Below are positions 1 to 11,166 of a stretch of 64,000 bases of DNA, one piece after another. The stretch is from Platynereis dumerilii (lineage: Eukaryota > Annelida > Polychaeta > Phyllodocida > Nereididae): assembly GCA_026936325.1 (NCBI GenBank), contig JAPTHN010000075.1:1364001-1428000 (forward strand), given 5' to 3'. Position 1 is the first letter of the stretch. The number at the start of each line of letters is the position of its first letter. The notes under the pieces were generated by a model. That model was not told where the DNA came from, did not search any database, and saw nothing but the letters and a program-made list of their open reading frames with translations. The position numbers and the translations under genes were made by a program.

Positions 1-937
1 TATATATATGAAGATAACCAAAGTGGCTCCAAATTGGCAGCCTCATACTTATTACTACTCAATATCTTAAATATGGCTTTTTATTTTTCAGACTGGTGCA
101 CACAAGTGATGTCCCAATGATAAATAAAAGAAGCATGAACATTGAACAATGATGGACATTATAATATACACGTCTTGACCACACTTGGGAAATTTTGTGA
201 GGCTTGATGCCGGTTACACATATTTAAAAATTGTACAGAACTGTGAGAGAACTAGATAAGGTGAGTTTCATACATTTTCTAGAGGAAATTCGTTTCCACT
301 CATGTTGCAGTCGCATGTGCTCATATCCTGGAAGCTTATATACCGTACAAGGGTAGCTTATTTAATTTTGCATTCACAGAGGATCAATCTTTTTCAGAAG
401 AGCATTCAAAGTCACCCCGGACTGTTCGAAGTCACCCCGTTCTACGGTACTACAAAAAGGAGGCAAACGTACCTTGAAAATGGGTGGCGTAAAGAATGTC
501 ATATTGTTATGGATAATTGGATTGATGCCTCAGATGAGCGCAAGCTTGGATGGCCTTGGCCGCCTTTTCAAGGTTGCAAGGATCAAACATTGGAAAGAAA
601 GTATGAGGAAGGTAATTCATTAATGCATGATGTGAGGAATTCCTTATCAGCATATCAGCTTAAGTGGTAACTTGGCCTACTTTCAAGGTCACATGGCCAA
701 AAAAGACTGATGAATTATTCTAGGAGTCATTGTTGCCATAATATTATTTTGCTTGAATTTTTGACCATTTCAACCCCAGTTTCTTAGTAATTCTGTACAT
801 CTCTGTATTTTCAGTATTACTTAATTAATAGCAAGCATAGGCATAAGCCTATTCCTCAAGTACTGGTCATTTTCATTTCGGAGACATGCAGTTTTTCTCA
901 TGTTGAATTCCAGGTTTTTATTACGATTTATTTGGAG
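1..937. other. Unassigned AT-rich sequence with one 122-codon open frame
   Basis: Non-repetitive, AT-rich sequence before the polypyrimidine array. A 122-codon frame runs at 302-670 on the plus strand; its second half (rich in W, D, E and K) is less biased than the first, but I recognise no domain and see no convincing splice context. It could be chance or a relic exon. No RNA gene or repeat is visible here. Confidence 0.5.
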
Positions 938-3900
938 TCTCTCATCACCGTCACCTCTTGTCATCTCTTCCCATCGGTTCCTGCCAACTGCTCCTACCAA
1001 CATAATTTTCCCAACCTCTGATCCAACTCCTCCTATCGGCTGCTGTCCTCTCCTCCAGTTAGCTCATTTTCCCATCTTATTCCCTCATCTTCTCCTTTCA
1101 TCTCCAACTCCCATTTCCTCCTTTAAAATTGTGCCATCTCCTCACATCCCCTGAAGTCATCTCCCTAAGTCATCTCTGCCATCTCCTGCAGTCATCTTCG
1201 GTTCTGCTTCACCAATCTCTTCAGCCCATCTCCTCCATCTCAGGCTCCCATTTCCTCCTATATAATCTCCATTTCCTCATATCTAATTTCTCCTCCTATA
1301 TCATCTCCATTTCATCCTCCTATCTATTTCTGTCATCTCCTCCCATCTCCACCTGTCATCTCCTGCCATCTGCCCTCTTCATCCCATCTCTTCCTCCATA
1401 TCTTTCCCCCATCCTCTCCTATCATCTCCATCTCCTTTTGTCATCTTCGCCTATCCCATTTCCCCTTGTCGTCTCCTCCAGTCATCTCCTCCAGTCATCT
1501 CTGCCAATTTCTACATCCCATCTCCTCCTCTAATCTCAATCCCAATCTCTTCCAATAATCTCTACCAGTCATCTCCTCTAGACTCATTGTGTCACCTCCT
1601 CCACCCATATCCTTCCATCACTTCAAGTCATCTCCTACAGACATCTTCTCCCCATCTCCACCTCCCATCTCCACCTCCCATCTCCTCCTCCCATCTCCAC
1701 CTCCTATCTCCCCTCCCATCTCCTCCTCCAATCTCCTCTCATTTCCTCCTCCAATCTTCACCTCCCATCTCCTTCTCCCATCTCCTTCTCTTCCTCCCAT
1801 CTGCTTCTCCTCCTCCCATCGCCTCCTCCCATCTGCTTCTCCTCCTCCCATCTCCTCCTCCCATCTCCTCCTCCCATCTCCTCTTCCCATCTCCTCCTCC
1901 GCTCCCATCTCCTCCTCCTATCTCCTCCTCCCATCTCCTCCTCCTATCTCCTCCTCCCATCTCCCGTCTCAAACTCATTCTCCTCCTCTCATCTCCTTTC
2001 CCATGTCCTCCTTCCCTCTTAAACTCCTATCTCCATTTTTCCATCTCCTCTTATCTGCAACAGTCACATCCTCCCGGCTCCCTTTCACCTCCTCCCATCT
2101 CATTGTGTCATCTGCTCCTCCTATATCCCCCTGTCATCTTCTCCTGTAAGCTCCTCCTGTCACCTCCATCTGTCATCTCCTTCCCCTAACCTCCTGCCAT
2201 ATAGTGGCTCCACATCCTTCTCCCATCTCCTGCTCCTACCTCCTACTCCCATCTCAAACATCTATCACCTCCTCTCATCTCCTCCAATCCCTCACCCATC
2301 TACTCTTCCTATTTCCTCCTCCAAACGTCTCCTCCATCCCCCTCCAATCTCCTCCCATCTCCTCCTCCAATCTCTTCCTCATCCCCTCCCATCTCCTCCT
2401 TCTATCTCCAACTCCTGTGTCCTACTCCCATCATCCACTCCCATCTTCTACTCCCATCTTCTACTCCCATCTTCTACTCCCATCTTCTACTCCCATCTTC
2501 TACTCCCATCTTCTACTCCCATCTTCTACTCCCATCTATCATCACCTCCTCTCATCTCCTCCATTCCCTAATCCATCTCCTCCTCCTATTTCCTCCTCCC
2601 ATCTCCTCTCCTCCTCCATTCCCTTCCATTCCCCTCCATTCCCCCTCCTATCTCCTCCTCCAATCTCTTACTCATCCCCTCCCCTCTCCTCCTTCTAACC
2701 CAAACTCCTATGTCCTCCTCCCATCTCTTTCCAATCTCCTTCTGTAATTTCCTCCTACCATCTCCTCCCTAGTCCCTTCCCATCTCCTCCCATTTGCACC
2801 TCCAATATCTATCTTCCATCTCCTCCTCATCTGTTCACCAGTTTTTTTCACCCATCTCCTCCTCCAATCTCCTCCCCTCTCATCCCCTCTCCTCCTCCCA
2901 TCTCCTCCTATCTCCTCCTCCCATCTCCTCCTCCCATCTTTAACTCTCTTTATCCCCTTCCCATCTCCTCCTCCAACCTTTAATTCTCTATCTCGTCCTT
3001 CTATCTCCTTCTCCCCTGCCTTACCTATCCCTCCCATGTCCCCCTCCTATCTCCTGCCAATAACCTTCCATCTCCTTCTCCTACCTCCAACTCCTATGTC
3101 CTCCTCTCATTTCGTCTCCGATCTCCTTCTCCAATCTCCTCCTCCCTTCTCCACCTCCCATCTCCTCCCCAGTCACTTCTGATCTCCTCCCCCATCTCCA
3201 CCCATCTGCTCCTCCCATAGCTATCTCCCGCCTCCTCCTCTAATCTCCTCACCCATCCACTCTCACATATCATTGTGTCATCTCCTCCTCCAATCTCCTC
3301 CTCCCATCTCCTTTTCCTCCTATCCCCTCCCATCTCCTCCTTCTAACCCAAACTCCTATGTCCTCCTCTCATCTCTTTTCCAATCTCCTTCTCCAATCTC
3401 CTCCTCCCATCTCCTCCCTAGTCCCTTCCCATCTCGTCTCCCATCTCCTCCCATCTGCACCTCCCATATCTATATCCAACATCCTCCTCATCTCCTCACC
3501 CATCTCCTCAAATCTCCTCTCAAATCCTCCAATCTCCTCCTATCTTCTCCTCCTATCTCATCCTCCCATCTCCTCCTCCTATCTTTAACTCCTATCTCCT
3601 CCCTCCTCCATATCCCCTGTCTTCCTTCATCCCCTCCCTACCCATCTCCTCCTTCAATCTCCTACTATCTCCTCTTCCCATCTCCTGCCCATCTCCTTGC
3701 CATCTCCTCCGCCTATCTCCAACTCCATTTCCGTCAGTCTCTAATTTCTTCTCCAATCTCCTTCTCAAATCTCCTCCTCCCATCTGCTCCTCCCATTGCC
3801 TCCCCGTCTCTTCCCATCTCCTCCTCCCAACTTTAACTCCTTTTTCCTCCTCTCATCTCATCCCCATTTCCCATCTCCTCCCGCATCTCCTACAGTTATT

Positions 3901-5290
3901 ACCTTTCAATTCTCCCCTCGTCTCCTCGCATATCATTGTGTCATCTCCTCATCCAATCTCCTCCTGCAATCTCCTCCTCCCATCTCCTCCTATCTCCTCC
4001 TCCCATCTCCTCCTCATCTGCTCCCATCTCCTTCTATCCCCAACTCCTATGTCCTCCTCTCATCTCTTTTCTAATCTCCTTCTGCAATCTCCTCCTCCAT
4101 CTCCTCCCTAGTCCCTTCCCATCTACTCTCCCATCTCCTCCCATCTGCACCTCCCATACCTATCTCCCATCTCCTCCTCATATCCTCCTCCCATCTTTAA
4201 CTCCTATCTCCTCCCAATCTCATTCACCTGTCTCCTCCTCCAATCTTCTCCCATCCTCTCCCATCTTTAACTACTATCCCCTCCTCCCAATCTCCTTCTC
4301 CCCTGTCTTCCCTCATCCCCTCCAATCTCATCCTCCAATCTCCTCCTATCTCCTCCTCCCATCTACTGCCCATCGCCTTCCCGTCTCCTCCTCCTATCTC
4401 CAACTCCTATGTCCTCATCTCATTCCCTCTCCAATCTCCTTCTCCAATCTCCTCCTCCCATATCCTCCCCAGTCCCTTCCCATCTCCTCCCCATCTCCTC
4501 CCCATTTCCTCCCATCTGCTCCTCCCATCCATATCTATCTCCCTCCTCCTCCTCTCATCTCCTCAACAACCTCACCCTCCCATATCCTCTTCCAATCTTC
4601 TCCCATCAACTCCTACCTCCTCCTCCTATCTTTAAATCCTTTCTCCTCCTCTCATATCTTCCCGATATCCTCCTCCCATCTCCTCCTCCTATCTCCTACA
4701 GTTATCTCTTCACAATTATTTCATCCCACTTCTCCCCTCATCTCTTCCTATATCCTCCTGTCATCTCCTCCTGTCATCTCCCTCCCTCTCACCTCCTCCC
4801 ATCCACCCCCTTTCAATTTTCCCCTCATCTCATCCTATCTCCTCCTGCCATCTCTTCCTTCGATCTCCTCCTCCCATCTTCTCCTCCAATCTCCTCCTTC
4901 AATCTCCTCCTCCAATCTTCTCCTCCAATCTCCTCCAATCTCCTCAAGTCTCCTCAAATCTCCTCCTATCTCCTCCTGTCTCCGCCTCCCATCTTATGCC
5001 CATCCCCTTCCCATATCATTTCTTCTCCAATCTCCTTCTGCCATCTCCTCCTCCCACCTCCTCCTCCAATCTCCTCCTCCCTTCTCCTCCTCCCCCCTCT
5101 TCATCCCATCTCCTCTTCCCATCTACTGCTCCCTTCTTCTCCTCCCTCTCCTCCTCTGCTCCTCCCCTCTCCTCCTCTCCTCCTCTCCTCCTCTGCTCCT
5201 CGGAGCCTACCTCTCCTCCTCTCCTCCCATCTTCTCCTCCATCTTCTTCTCCCATCTCCAACATCTATCTCCTCCTCTCATCTCTACCCA
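938..5290. repeat. Polypyrimidine minisatellite array (CATCTCCTCC-type), left block
   Basis: Almost pure C/T on the plus strand. It is built from 12-15 bp variants of CATCTCCTCCTCC, with shorter blocks such as a CTACTCCCATCTT run near 2430-2530. A higher-order pattern is visible: a segment beginning CTCCTATGTCCTCC recurs near 2707, 3090, 3355, 4048 and 4408, at spacings of roughly 260-700 bp. All six frames give Ser/Pro/Leu-rich (plus) or Gly/Arg/Glu-rich (minus) open frames simply because the sequence lacks stop-rich words. I call no gene. Such homopurine-homopyrimidine tracts can form triplex DNA, which is known biophysics and not shown here. Confidence 0.93.
4163..5290. repeat. Long direct duplication, copy A (left of the LINE)
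   Basis: This array segment recurs at 8131-9225, at an offset of about 3970 bp on its left and 3930 bp on its right. The same irregular landmarks occur in the same order: CCATCTTTAACTCC, CTGCCCATCGCC, CCATCCATATCTATC, TTCCCGATATCC, CACAATTATTTCATCC, CCAACATCTA, then TCTCTACCC-AATAT. The copies differ by scattered substitutions and small indels, so they are related but not identical. Copy A stops exactly where the inserted LINE block begins. Confidence 0.85.
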
Positions 5291-5407
5291 ATATGTGTAT
5301 GTAATAGTTTATTTTAAGTCGTTCTAAATACAAGTATACAACTTCTGCACGACATATTAAACAGTGAAAATATAATTAAATGAAAAAAAAAAAAAAAAAA
5401 AAAAAAA
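5291..5407 (+). other. Short non-array block ending in a ~25 bp A-tract
   Basis: About 90 bp of AT-rich unique sequence followed by an uninterrupted run of about 25 A on the plus strand, directly abutting the 3' side of the minus-strand LINE. The A-run has the wrong polarity to be that LINE's own poly(A) tail. It may be the 3' end of a separate plus-strand retrocopy, or part of a complex (inverted or two-primed) insertion. Confidence 0.5.
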
Positions 5408-5427
5408 GATAGAAAAAAGTTCAAATT

Positions 5428-5520
5428 CAGAGTCCAAATTCAAGTAAATTGGATACACATGTCCATCAAAGTCCAAATTCAAGTAAAATGGATACATGTC
5501 CATCAAAGTCCAAATTTCGA
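5428..5520 (-). repeat. Tandem motif in the LINE 3' UTR
   Basis: Two near-identical copies (and a degraded third to about 5570) of a ~37 bp unit with core GTCCAAATTCAAGTAAA and GATACA-(CA)TGTCCATCAAA, between the ORF stop and the A-tract. LINEs of the CR1/L2 group often end in short tandem units. Confidence 0.7.
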
Positions 5521-5719
5521 TATATTTGATTTGTCCATGAAGGTCCAATTCAACAATTGGATATGTCCAAATTCAATATGAATTGATATAGGTGTGCCGT
5601 ATGACAGCAAAAACGAGTATAGTCCATTCATAATCAAATTCCATACTGTCGTCATGCATGCATTAATCCCTGCTTTGATTTCTTTCTCTGAAATGAAAAC
5701 AGAAGGTCCTTTGTAAGAT

Positions 5720-8098
5720 TCAAATGAAAGGTAAATCATTATTCAACAACCAGTTAGTAATGGCTGATTTGAAGGTGTTGAGTGAGTTCTTGTTTTTAAT
5801 ATCTATGGGAATATTATTCCACAATTTGGCCCCAAGATACCTTAAACTATTCTTTCCAAAATTAATTGTTTGGAATGTCGGAAGGCAGAACTTATTATTA
5901 TCTCTCATTTCATATTGTGATTCTTGTTCTGTAAAAAGGTCATTTACATACTGAGGAGCAGAACCTTTCTTTATCTTATACATCAGTATTGCAATGGACT
6001 TCACACAAAGTTTCAACACATTTAACTGTTTTTCTTCATTACATAATGTGTCATAATCCAAATGGAATTTGTTTGTGACTACCCTAAGTGCTCTCTTATT
6101 TGTTCTCTCTAATTTCTCTATTTCTGTCTTATTAGAGAACATCCATACCACAGAACAATAGTTTAGATTACATTTCATGTAACTATTGTATATGGTAGAC
6201 TTAGCCTTCTTATCCAGATAGTTCTTAATTCTCTTAACAGCATTTATCTGTTTTGCAATTTTATTGCATGTGTCATTAACATGCTGTTTAAATTTTAGGC
6301 CCCTATCTATTTCTACTCCAAGTACATTTATCGAGGTTGCTGTTTTAATCTCAGTCTCATTTATCCTGATAGACTCAATATTAAGGCCATTGTTTCGACT
6401 CAGAAACATGACTTGAAACTTGCTAGCATTTGCCTTCATGTTATTATCTTGAAACCACTGCATAGCATTAACACAATCTTTTGTCAATTTGCCACATAAT
6501 GCAGTATGATCCTTATCTTCACAACTCAGAGTATTATCGTCTGCATAATTGTATATTTTACTCTCAAAGTTCTTGAATAAGAAGTCATTGATGAAGATGT
6601 TGAACAATAGGGGACCAAGGATGGAACCCTGAGGGACCCCTTTGATGTTTTGGACCCATCCAGAGTAGGTTTCTCCTATTTTTACCCTTTGCTCTCTTCG
6701 CATTACATAAGATTTCATCATTTCACATGCATCAGCACTGAATCCATAGGCTGACAATTTTGCTAATAGAAGTCCATGAGGCATACAGTCAAATGCTTTG
6801 GACAAGTCTATTGCTACCACTCCGACATTTAATCCCTTGTCTAAGCTTTCTCTCCAATCTTCTGTCATTCTTATGAGTACATCCTGACAGCTGTGTTTCT
6901 TTCTAAATCCCGACAGGTAATTGTGAAACAATGGGGACATATGCTCATAAATCTGATTGTATAGGATTCTTTCAACAATTTTTGACATAACTGGTAGTAA
7001 GTTAACTGATCTATAGTTGTCCTTATTTAACTTATCTTTCTTTTTATAGAGGGGAGAAATGTTTGCCTTTTTCATCTGCCGTGGGAACTCATTATCTAAT
7101 ATGCATCTGTTAATCAGCAATGTTAATGGCTTAATCATCTCTTTACTTGTCATTTTAATGAACTTTGCAGTCAGTTCATCATAGCCTGCAGCCTTTCTAC
7201 TAGAGAGTGAGCTTATTGTTTTGGAAACTTCCCTCTCACTCACAAACCTGAAGATAAAAGTGGTTCTATCTCCCTTTATTCTATCTTTTATCATTTTTAC
7301 GCTACTGTGGCCATCATAGTGGTTTATGATTTCCTGTAATGGCCTGTTATTGTTTTCAGGGGTACCAATATCAGACCCAATGTTTTGGAAAAAGTCATTG
7401 AAGATGTCACACACTTTTTGTTCATCTGTCACTATCTCTCCACTTTCCCGAAGTGGGATAGTCTCTGTTTTTGTTCTTGATTTAGAAAAAATTGGTTTCA
7501 CTGCTTTCCAGAAATCCTTATTCTTAGTTCCTTCCTTACTCTTCTCCTCAAAGTATTTGGATATTTCTTTTCTCTTAATAGCTGTCACCCTGTTTCTTTG
7601 TACTTTATACAGAGTCAAATATTCGTTAGATCTAAGTTTGAAGTATTTATTTCTGAATCTATTCCTATGATATATAGCTTTTCTTAATTCCTTTGACATA
7701 CAATGGAAATCATTCTTTCTGATGATCCTTTGCTTTTTGGGGGCATGCCTGTCCAGCAAATTGCAAAGCTCCCTCTGTATTACATCATAGGCATCATTCA
7801 CCCCCGTGGCATTCATAATCAGCTGGGGTAAATTGACCTCTGACAGTTCTTTTCTTACTTTATCATAGTCAATCTTTGACAATTTTCTTACTGTGATTTG
7901 CTTTGTCTTTGGAGCTGGCTTATGTAATCTAAATACCCCTCCTATGAGATTGTGAAAGTCACTAATCCCTGTGTTCACAGAAAAACTGTTTATAAATTTC
8001 CTGCGCTTAGTCACCAGCATAACATCAATTAATGTTGGATTACTGGACTTGAAACATGTCACTTCTTTTATGATATTTGTAAGATTATATGAGGGCAT
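5720..8098 (-). CDS. LINE ORF2-like protein: endonuclease C-terminus plus reverse transcriptase
   Basis: A 792-codon open frame with no internal stop. Residues about 1-60 look like the end of an APE-type endonuclease (NPTLIDVML, then SDFHNLI in place of the usual SDH motif). Reverse transcriptase motifs follow in order: NYRSVNLLP, FDCMPHGLL within the VAIDLSKAFD block, GVPQGSILGPLLFNIFIND, and the catalytic NYADDN. The C-terminal third has the VLGVEID...LKFKQHV and NLNYCSVVWM blocks typical of CR1/jockey-group LINEs. The first Met is only the first ATG in a truncated copy; the true N-terminus lay upstream and is lost. The protein would reverse-transcribe element RNA at a nicked target, but this truncated copy lacks most of the endonuclease and is probably not autonomous. 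Confidence 0.9.
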   Translation of the reverse strand: MPSYNLTNIIKEVTCFKSSNPTLIDVMLVTKRRKFINSFSVNTGISDFHNLIGGVFRLHKPAPKTKQITVRKLSKIDYDKVRKELSEVNLPQLIMNATGVNDAYDVIQRELCNLLDRHAPKKQRIIRKNDFHCMSKELRKAIYHRNRFRNKYFKLRSNEYLTLYKVQRNRVTAIKRKEISKYFEEKSKEGTKNKDFWKAVKPIFSKSRTKTETIPLRESGEIVTDEQKVCDIFNDFFQNIGSDIGTPENNNRPLQEIINHYDGHSSVKMIKDRIKGDRTTFIFRFVSEREVSKTISSLSSRKAAGYDELTAKFIKMTSKEMIKPLTLLINRCILDNEFPRQMKKANISPLYKKKDKLNKDNYRSVNLLPVMSKIVERILYNQIYEHMSPLFHNYLSGFRKKHSCQDVLIRMTEDWRESLDKGLNVGVVAIDLSKAFDCMPHGLLLAKLSAYGFSADACEMMKSYVMRREQRVKIGETYSGWVQNIKGVPQGSILGPLLFNIFINDFLFKNFESKIYNYADDNTLSCEDKDHTALCGKLTKDCVNAMQWFQDNNMKANASKFQVMFLSRNNGLNIESIRINETEIKTATSINVLGVEIDRGLKFKQHVNDTCNKIAKQINAVKRIKNYLDKKAKSTIYNSYMKCNLNYCSVVWMFSNKTEIEKLERTNKRALRVVTNKFHLDYDTLCNEEKQLNVLKLCVKSIAILMYKIKKGSAPQYVNDLFTEQESQYEMRDNNKFCLPTFQTINFGKNSLRYLGAKLWNNIPIDIKNKNSLNTFKSAITNWLLNNDLPFI

Positions 8099-8128
8099 TA
8101 TTGTTTATATGAGGGCATTATTGTGTAT

Positions 8129-9728
8129 ATCCTCCTCCCATCTCCTCCTCATCTCCTCCTCCCATTTTTAACTCCTATCTCCTCCCAATCTCATTCACCT
8201 GTCTCCTCCTCCAATCTTCTCCCACCCTCTCCCATCTTTAACTACTATCCCCTCCTCCCATCTCCTTCTCTCCTGTCTTCCCTCATCCCCTCCCATCTCA
8301 TCCTCCAACCTCCTCCTATCTCCTCCTCCCATCTACTGCCCATCGCCTTCCCATCTCCTCCTCCTATCTCCAACTCCTATGTCCTCATCTCATTCCCTCT
8401 CCAATCTCCTTCTCCAATCTCCTCCTCCCATATCCTCCCCAGTCCCTTCCCATCTCCTCCCCATCTCCTCCCCATTTCCTCCCATCTGCTCCTCCCATCC
8501 ATATCTATCTCCCCCCTCCTCCTCTCATCTCCTCACCAACCTCACCCTCCCATATCCTCCTCCAATCTCCTCCCATCAGCTTCTACCTCCTCCTCCTATC
8601 TTTAAATCCTTTCTCCTCCTCTCATATCTTCCCGATATCCTCCTCCCATCTCCTTCTCCTATCTCCTACAGTCATCTCTTCACAATTATTTCATCCCACT
8701 TCTCCCCTCATCTCTTCCTATATCCTCCTGTCATCTCCTCCTGTCATCTCCCTCCCTCTCACCTCCTCCCATCCATCCCCTTTCAATTTCCCCCTCATCT
8801 CATCCTATCTCTTCCTGCCATCTCTTCCTTCCATCTCCTCCTCCCATCTTCTCTTCCAATCTCCTCCTTCAATCTCCTCCTCCAATCTCCTCCTCCAATC
8901 TTCTCCTCCAATCTCCTACTATCTCCTCAAGTCTCCTCAAATCTCCTCCTATCTCCTCCTGTCTCCGCCTCCCTTCTCATGCCCATCCCCTTCCCATCTC
9001 ATTTCTTCTCCAATCTCCTTCTCCCATATCCTCTTCCCATCTACTGCTCCCTTCTCCTCCTCCCCTCTGCTCCTCCCCTCTCCTCCTCTGCTCCTCCCCT
9101 CTCCTCCTCTGCTCCTCCCCTCTCCTCCTCTGCTCCTTCTCTCTCCTTCTCTCCTCCCATCTACTCCTCCATCTCCTTCTCCCATCTCCAACATCTACCT
9201 CCTCCTCTCATCTCTACCCCAATATCCTTCTCCCATCTCCTCTTACCTCCTCCGCCCATCTTTAATCCTTTCTCCTTCTCTCATCTCTTCCCAATATTCT
9301 CCTCCCATCTCCTCCTCCTATCTCCTACAGTCATCTCTTCACAATTATCTCATCCCATTTCTCCCCATCATCTCTTCCCATATCCTCCTATAATCTCCTC
9401 CTGTCATCTCCCTCCCTCTCATCTCCTCCCATCTATTTCGTCTTATCTCCAACCCCAATCTCCTCTCATTTTGTCCTGTCTTGTCCCATTTTGTCCCATC
9501 TCCTCTTCTCATCTCTTCCCCAATCTCCTCCCATTCTCCTCCAATCTCCTCCAGTCATCACCTCCCGATTCTCCCCTCTCCTCTTCCATCTCCTCCTGAC
9601 TCCTCGTTTCATCTCCTCCCATCTCCCCAAGTCTTCTCCTGCCCCATCTCCAACAGTAATCTTCTCCCATATCCTCCCCCATCTCCTCTCATCTCATTAC
9701 GTCATCTCCTCTGTCACCTCCTCCCATC
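8129..9728. repeat. Polypyrimidine minisatellite array, right block (contains duplication copy B, 8131-9225)
   Basis: The C/T array resumes immediately after the LINE. Its first ~1.1 kb (8131-9225) is the partner of 4163-5290. After 9225 it continues as unpartnered array to about 9728, where AT-rich sequence begins. A CTGCTCCTCCCCTCTCCTC-type sub-array lies near 9060-9130. The open frames here are low-complexity artefacts. Confidence 0.9.
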
Positions 9729-10230
9729 AAAATTTTGAACACGCCGTCTGAATATTTGGATGAATGTCAAGTATGATGTATATAATATAAATAATATAAA
9801 TAATAAGGGTAAATTGGATCTGTACACCTGGTGTCATGAACAGTTTTTGAAATGTTACAAAATTAAACATGACATAATGTAGAACCGTAGAAAATGTGAT
9901 GTACAATTAATAATTATTATTATCTTTAGGTAACTGCTTTAATGCTTCAATTATTGGTTTTGTGTTACTATGTGCATTTTAATCGTGTGTGGTTTGATCT
10001 TTTTCTTGTAATATTTTATTTATTTGTTGTTATCTCTCCAATGGAAAAATTGGAAATCAAATCAAAGCTAAATAATTAAATGGTATTCTTATTGCAGATA
10101 ATGTGATTTGTATTTCTATTTTGTGAAATGGTCGAATTTTATGTCATTAACTGGAAAAGTACATCACTATAACTTGAGTATTACATCTCGTGAGCTGTCC
10201 AGTGTCCACTCGGATTGTCCAAATGGCTAA
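9729..10230. other. AT-rich spacer, no gene seen
   Basis: AT-rich sequence with a short ATAATATAAATAATA run near 9780. Around 10020-10070, a stretch reading TTATCTCTCCAATGG then AAAAATTGGAAATCAAATC resembles a retroelement 3' end, but no coding motif supports it. Confidence 0.5.
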
Positions 10231-10690
10231 GGGACTGACTACTTGTTGGAAAATGGCTATTGCGGTTAAGCAATGTGAACAGTTTCCGTGACAAGAAAAA
10301 GGCTAAGAAGTTAGACATTTGTTAACCAAAGTGGCTAAGGTGTTAGACAATTGAACAAAGCCTGTGAGAATAAAAGGCTAAGAAGTTAGACATTTGTTGA
10401 CCAAAATGGCTAAGGGGTTAGACAATTGAACAAAGCCTGTGAGAATAAAAGGCTATGAAGTTAGACATTTGTTGACCAAAATGGCTAAGAAGTTAGCTGT
10501 TTGTTGTCTAAAATGGCTAAGGGGGTTAGTCAATTGAACAAGGCCTGTGACAAGAAAAAGGCTAAGAAGTTAGACATTTGTTGCTAAAATGTCTAAGGCT
10601 GACTAACTTGTTGGTACAAAAAGACTATAGGGGGTTAGACATTATAGACACAGTCAATTGACTGACATGTTAGTCAATTTTGTCTAACAT
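10230..10690. repeat. Minisatellite with GGCTAAG-AGTTAG motifs, ~75 bp higher unit
   Basis: At least five imperfect units built from AAGGCTAAGAAGTTAGACAT, (G)CTAAGGGGTTAGACAATTG and AACAAAGCCTGTGA. The AAGGCTAAGAAGTTAG landmark recurs near 10299, 10375, 10447 and 10558. The array ends just before the inverted-repeat unit at 10731. Confidence 0.85.
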
Positions 10691-10730
10691 CTTAGACCGA
10701 ATTTTTTTCATTGGATCTGATTGAAGCTGA

Positions 10731-11166
10731 ATAGTTGGTGGGTTAGGTTAACAAAATAGGTGGTTGACTTCACTTTCTGATGCAAAGGTCCCCTTTGGCA
10801 CAGATGTACCTTTGGGTCATTAGATTTAAAAGATTTATCCAAAGACACAAGTGAGATCACCCCTGGTTTGGAAATACAGCCATTTTCCAAAATGGCCGTC
10901 ACAAGGGCAAAAAGTCCCGTATCTCAGCTTCTATTTCAGCTAGAGAGACAAAATTAGGGTCAAAATATATATTTTTGGGGTCAGAGAATCCATTGAAATA
11001 GTTCCTGAGTAAGAAAAACCAATAGATTGATACCATTAGGTAGCATTATCTGCCGACAATGTTGGAAAATCAATCTCTACTCAAAATCAAAATACTCTAA
11101 CACAATGGAAAATAAGATATGCTCAATATCAGCTCTATTGAAGAATATTTATGTGGTCTTCAAAGC
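10731..11166 (+). repeat. Left inverted-repeat arm
   Basis: Matches the reverse complement of 14308-14727 over nearly its whole length with scattered differences. Shared landmarks include CTTTCTGATGCAAAGG, CCATTTTCCAAAATGGCCG, TCAGCTTCTATTTCAGCT, CTGCCGACAATGTTGGAAAA and GATATGCTCAATATCAGCTC. Matching stops near CAAAGC at about 11166. Confidence 0.85.

Larger units (their letters stand above)
5410..8128 (-). mobile_element. 5'-truncated non-LTR retrotransposon (LINE, CR1/jockey-like)
   Basis: A minus-strand LINE sits inside the polypyrimidine array. It holds the C-terminal part of an apurinic-type endonuclease, a full reverse transcriptase and a C-terminal domain, then a short 3' UTR. The N-terminal endonuclease half is missing. 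At the 5' edge (8085-8128) the motif TATATGAGGGCATTATTGT appears twice in tandem. The 3' UTR carries tandem copies of a ~37 bp motif (5428-5520) with GTCCAAATTCAAGTAAA as core. A large open ORF implies a fairly recent insertion. The clade was not determined; CR1, L2 and Crack relatives are all possible. Confidence 0.85.

Noticed and set aside
1129-5327. Long Ser/Pro/Leu-rich or Gly/Arg/Glu-rich open frames, up to 463 codons
   Set aside because: They are translations of a CATCTCCTCC-type array, occur in several frames and on both strands at once, and show no domain.
8123-9751. Ser/Pro-rich frames in the right array block, up to 406 codons
   Set aside because: Same low-complexity artefact.
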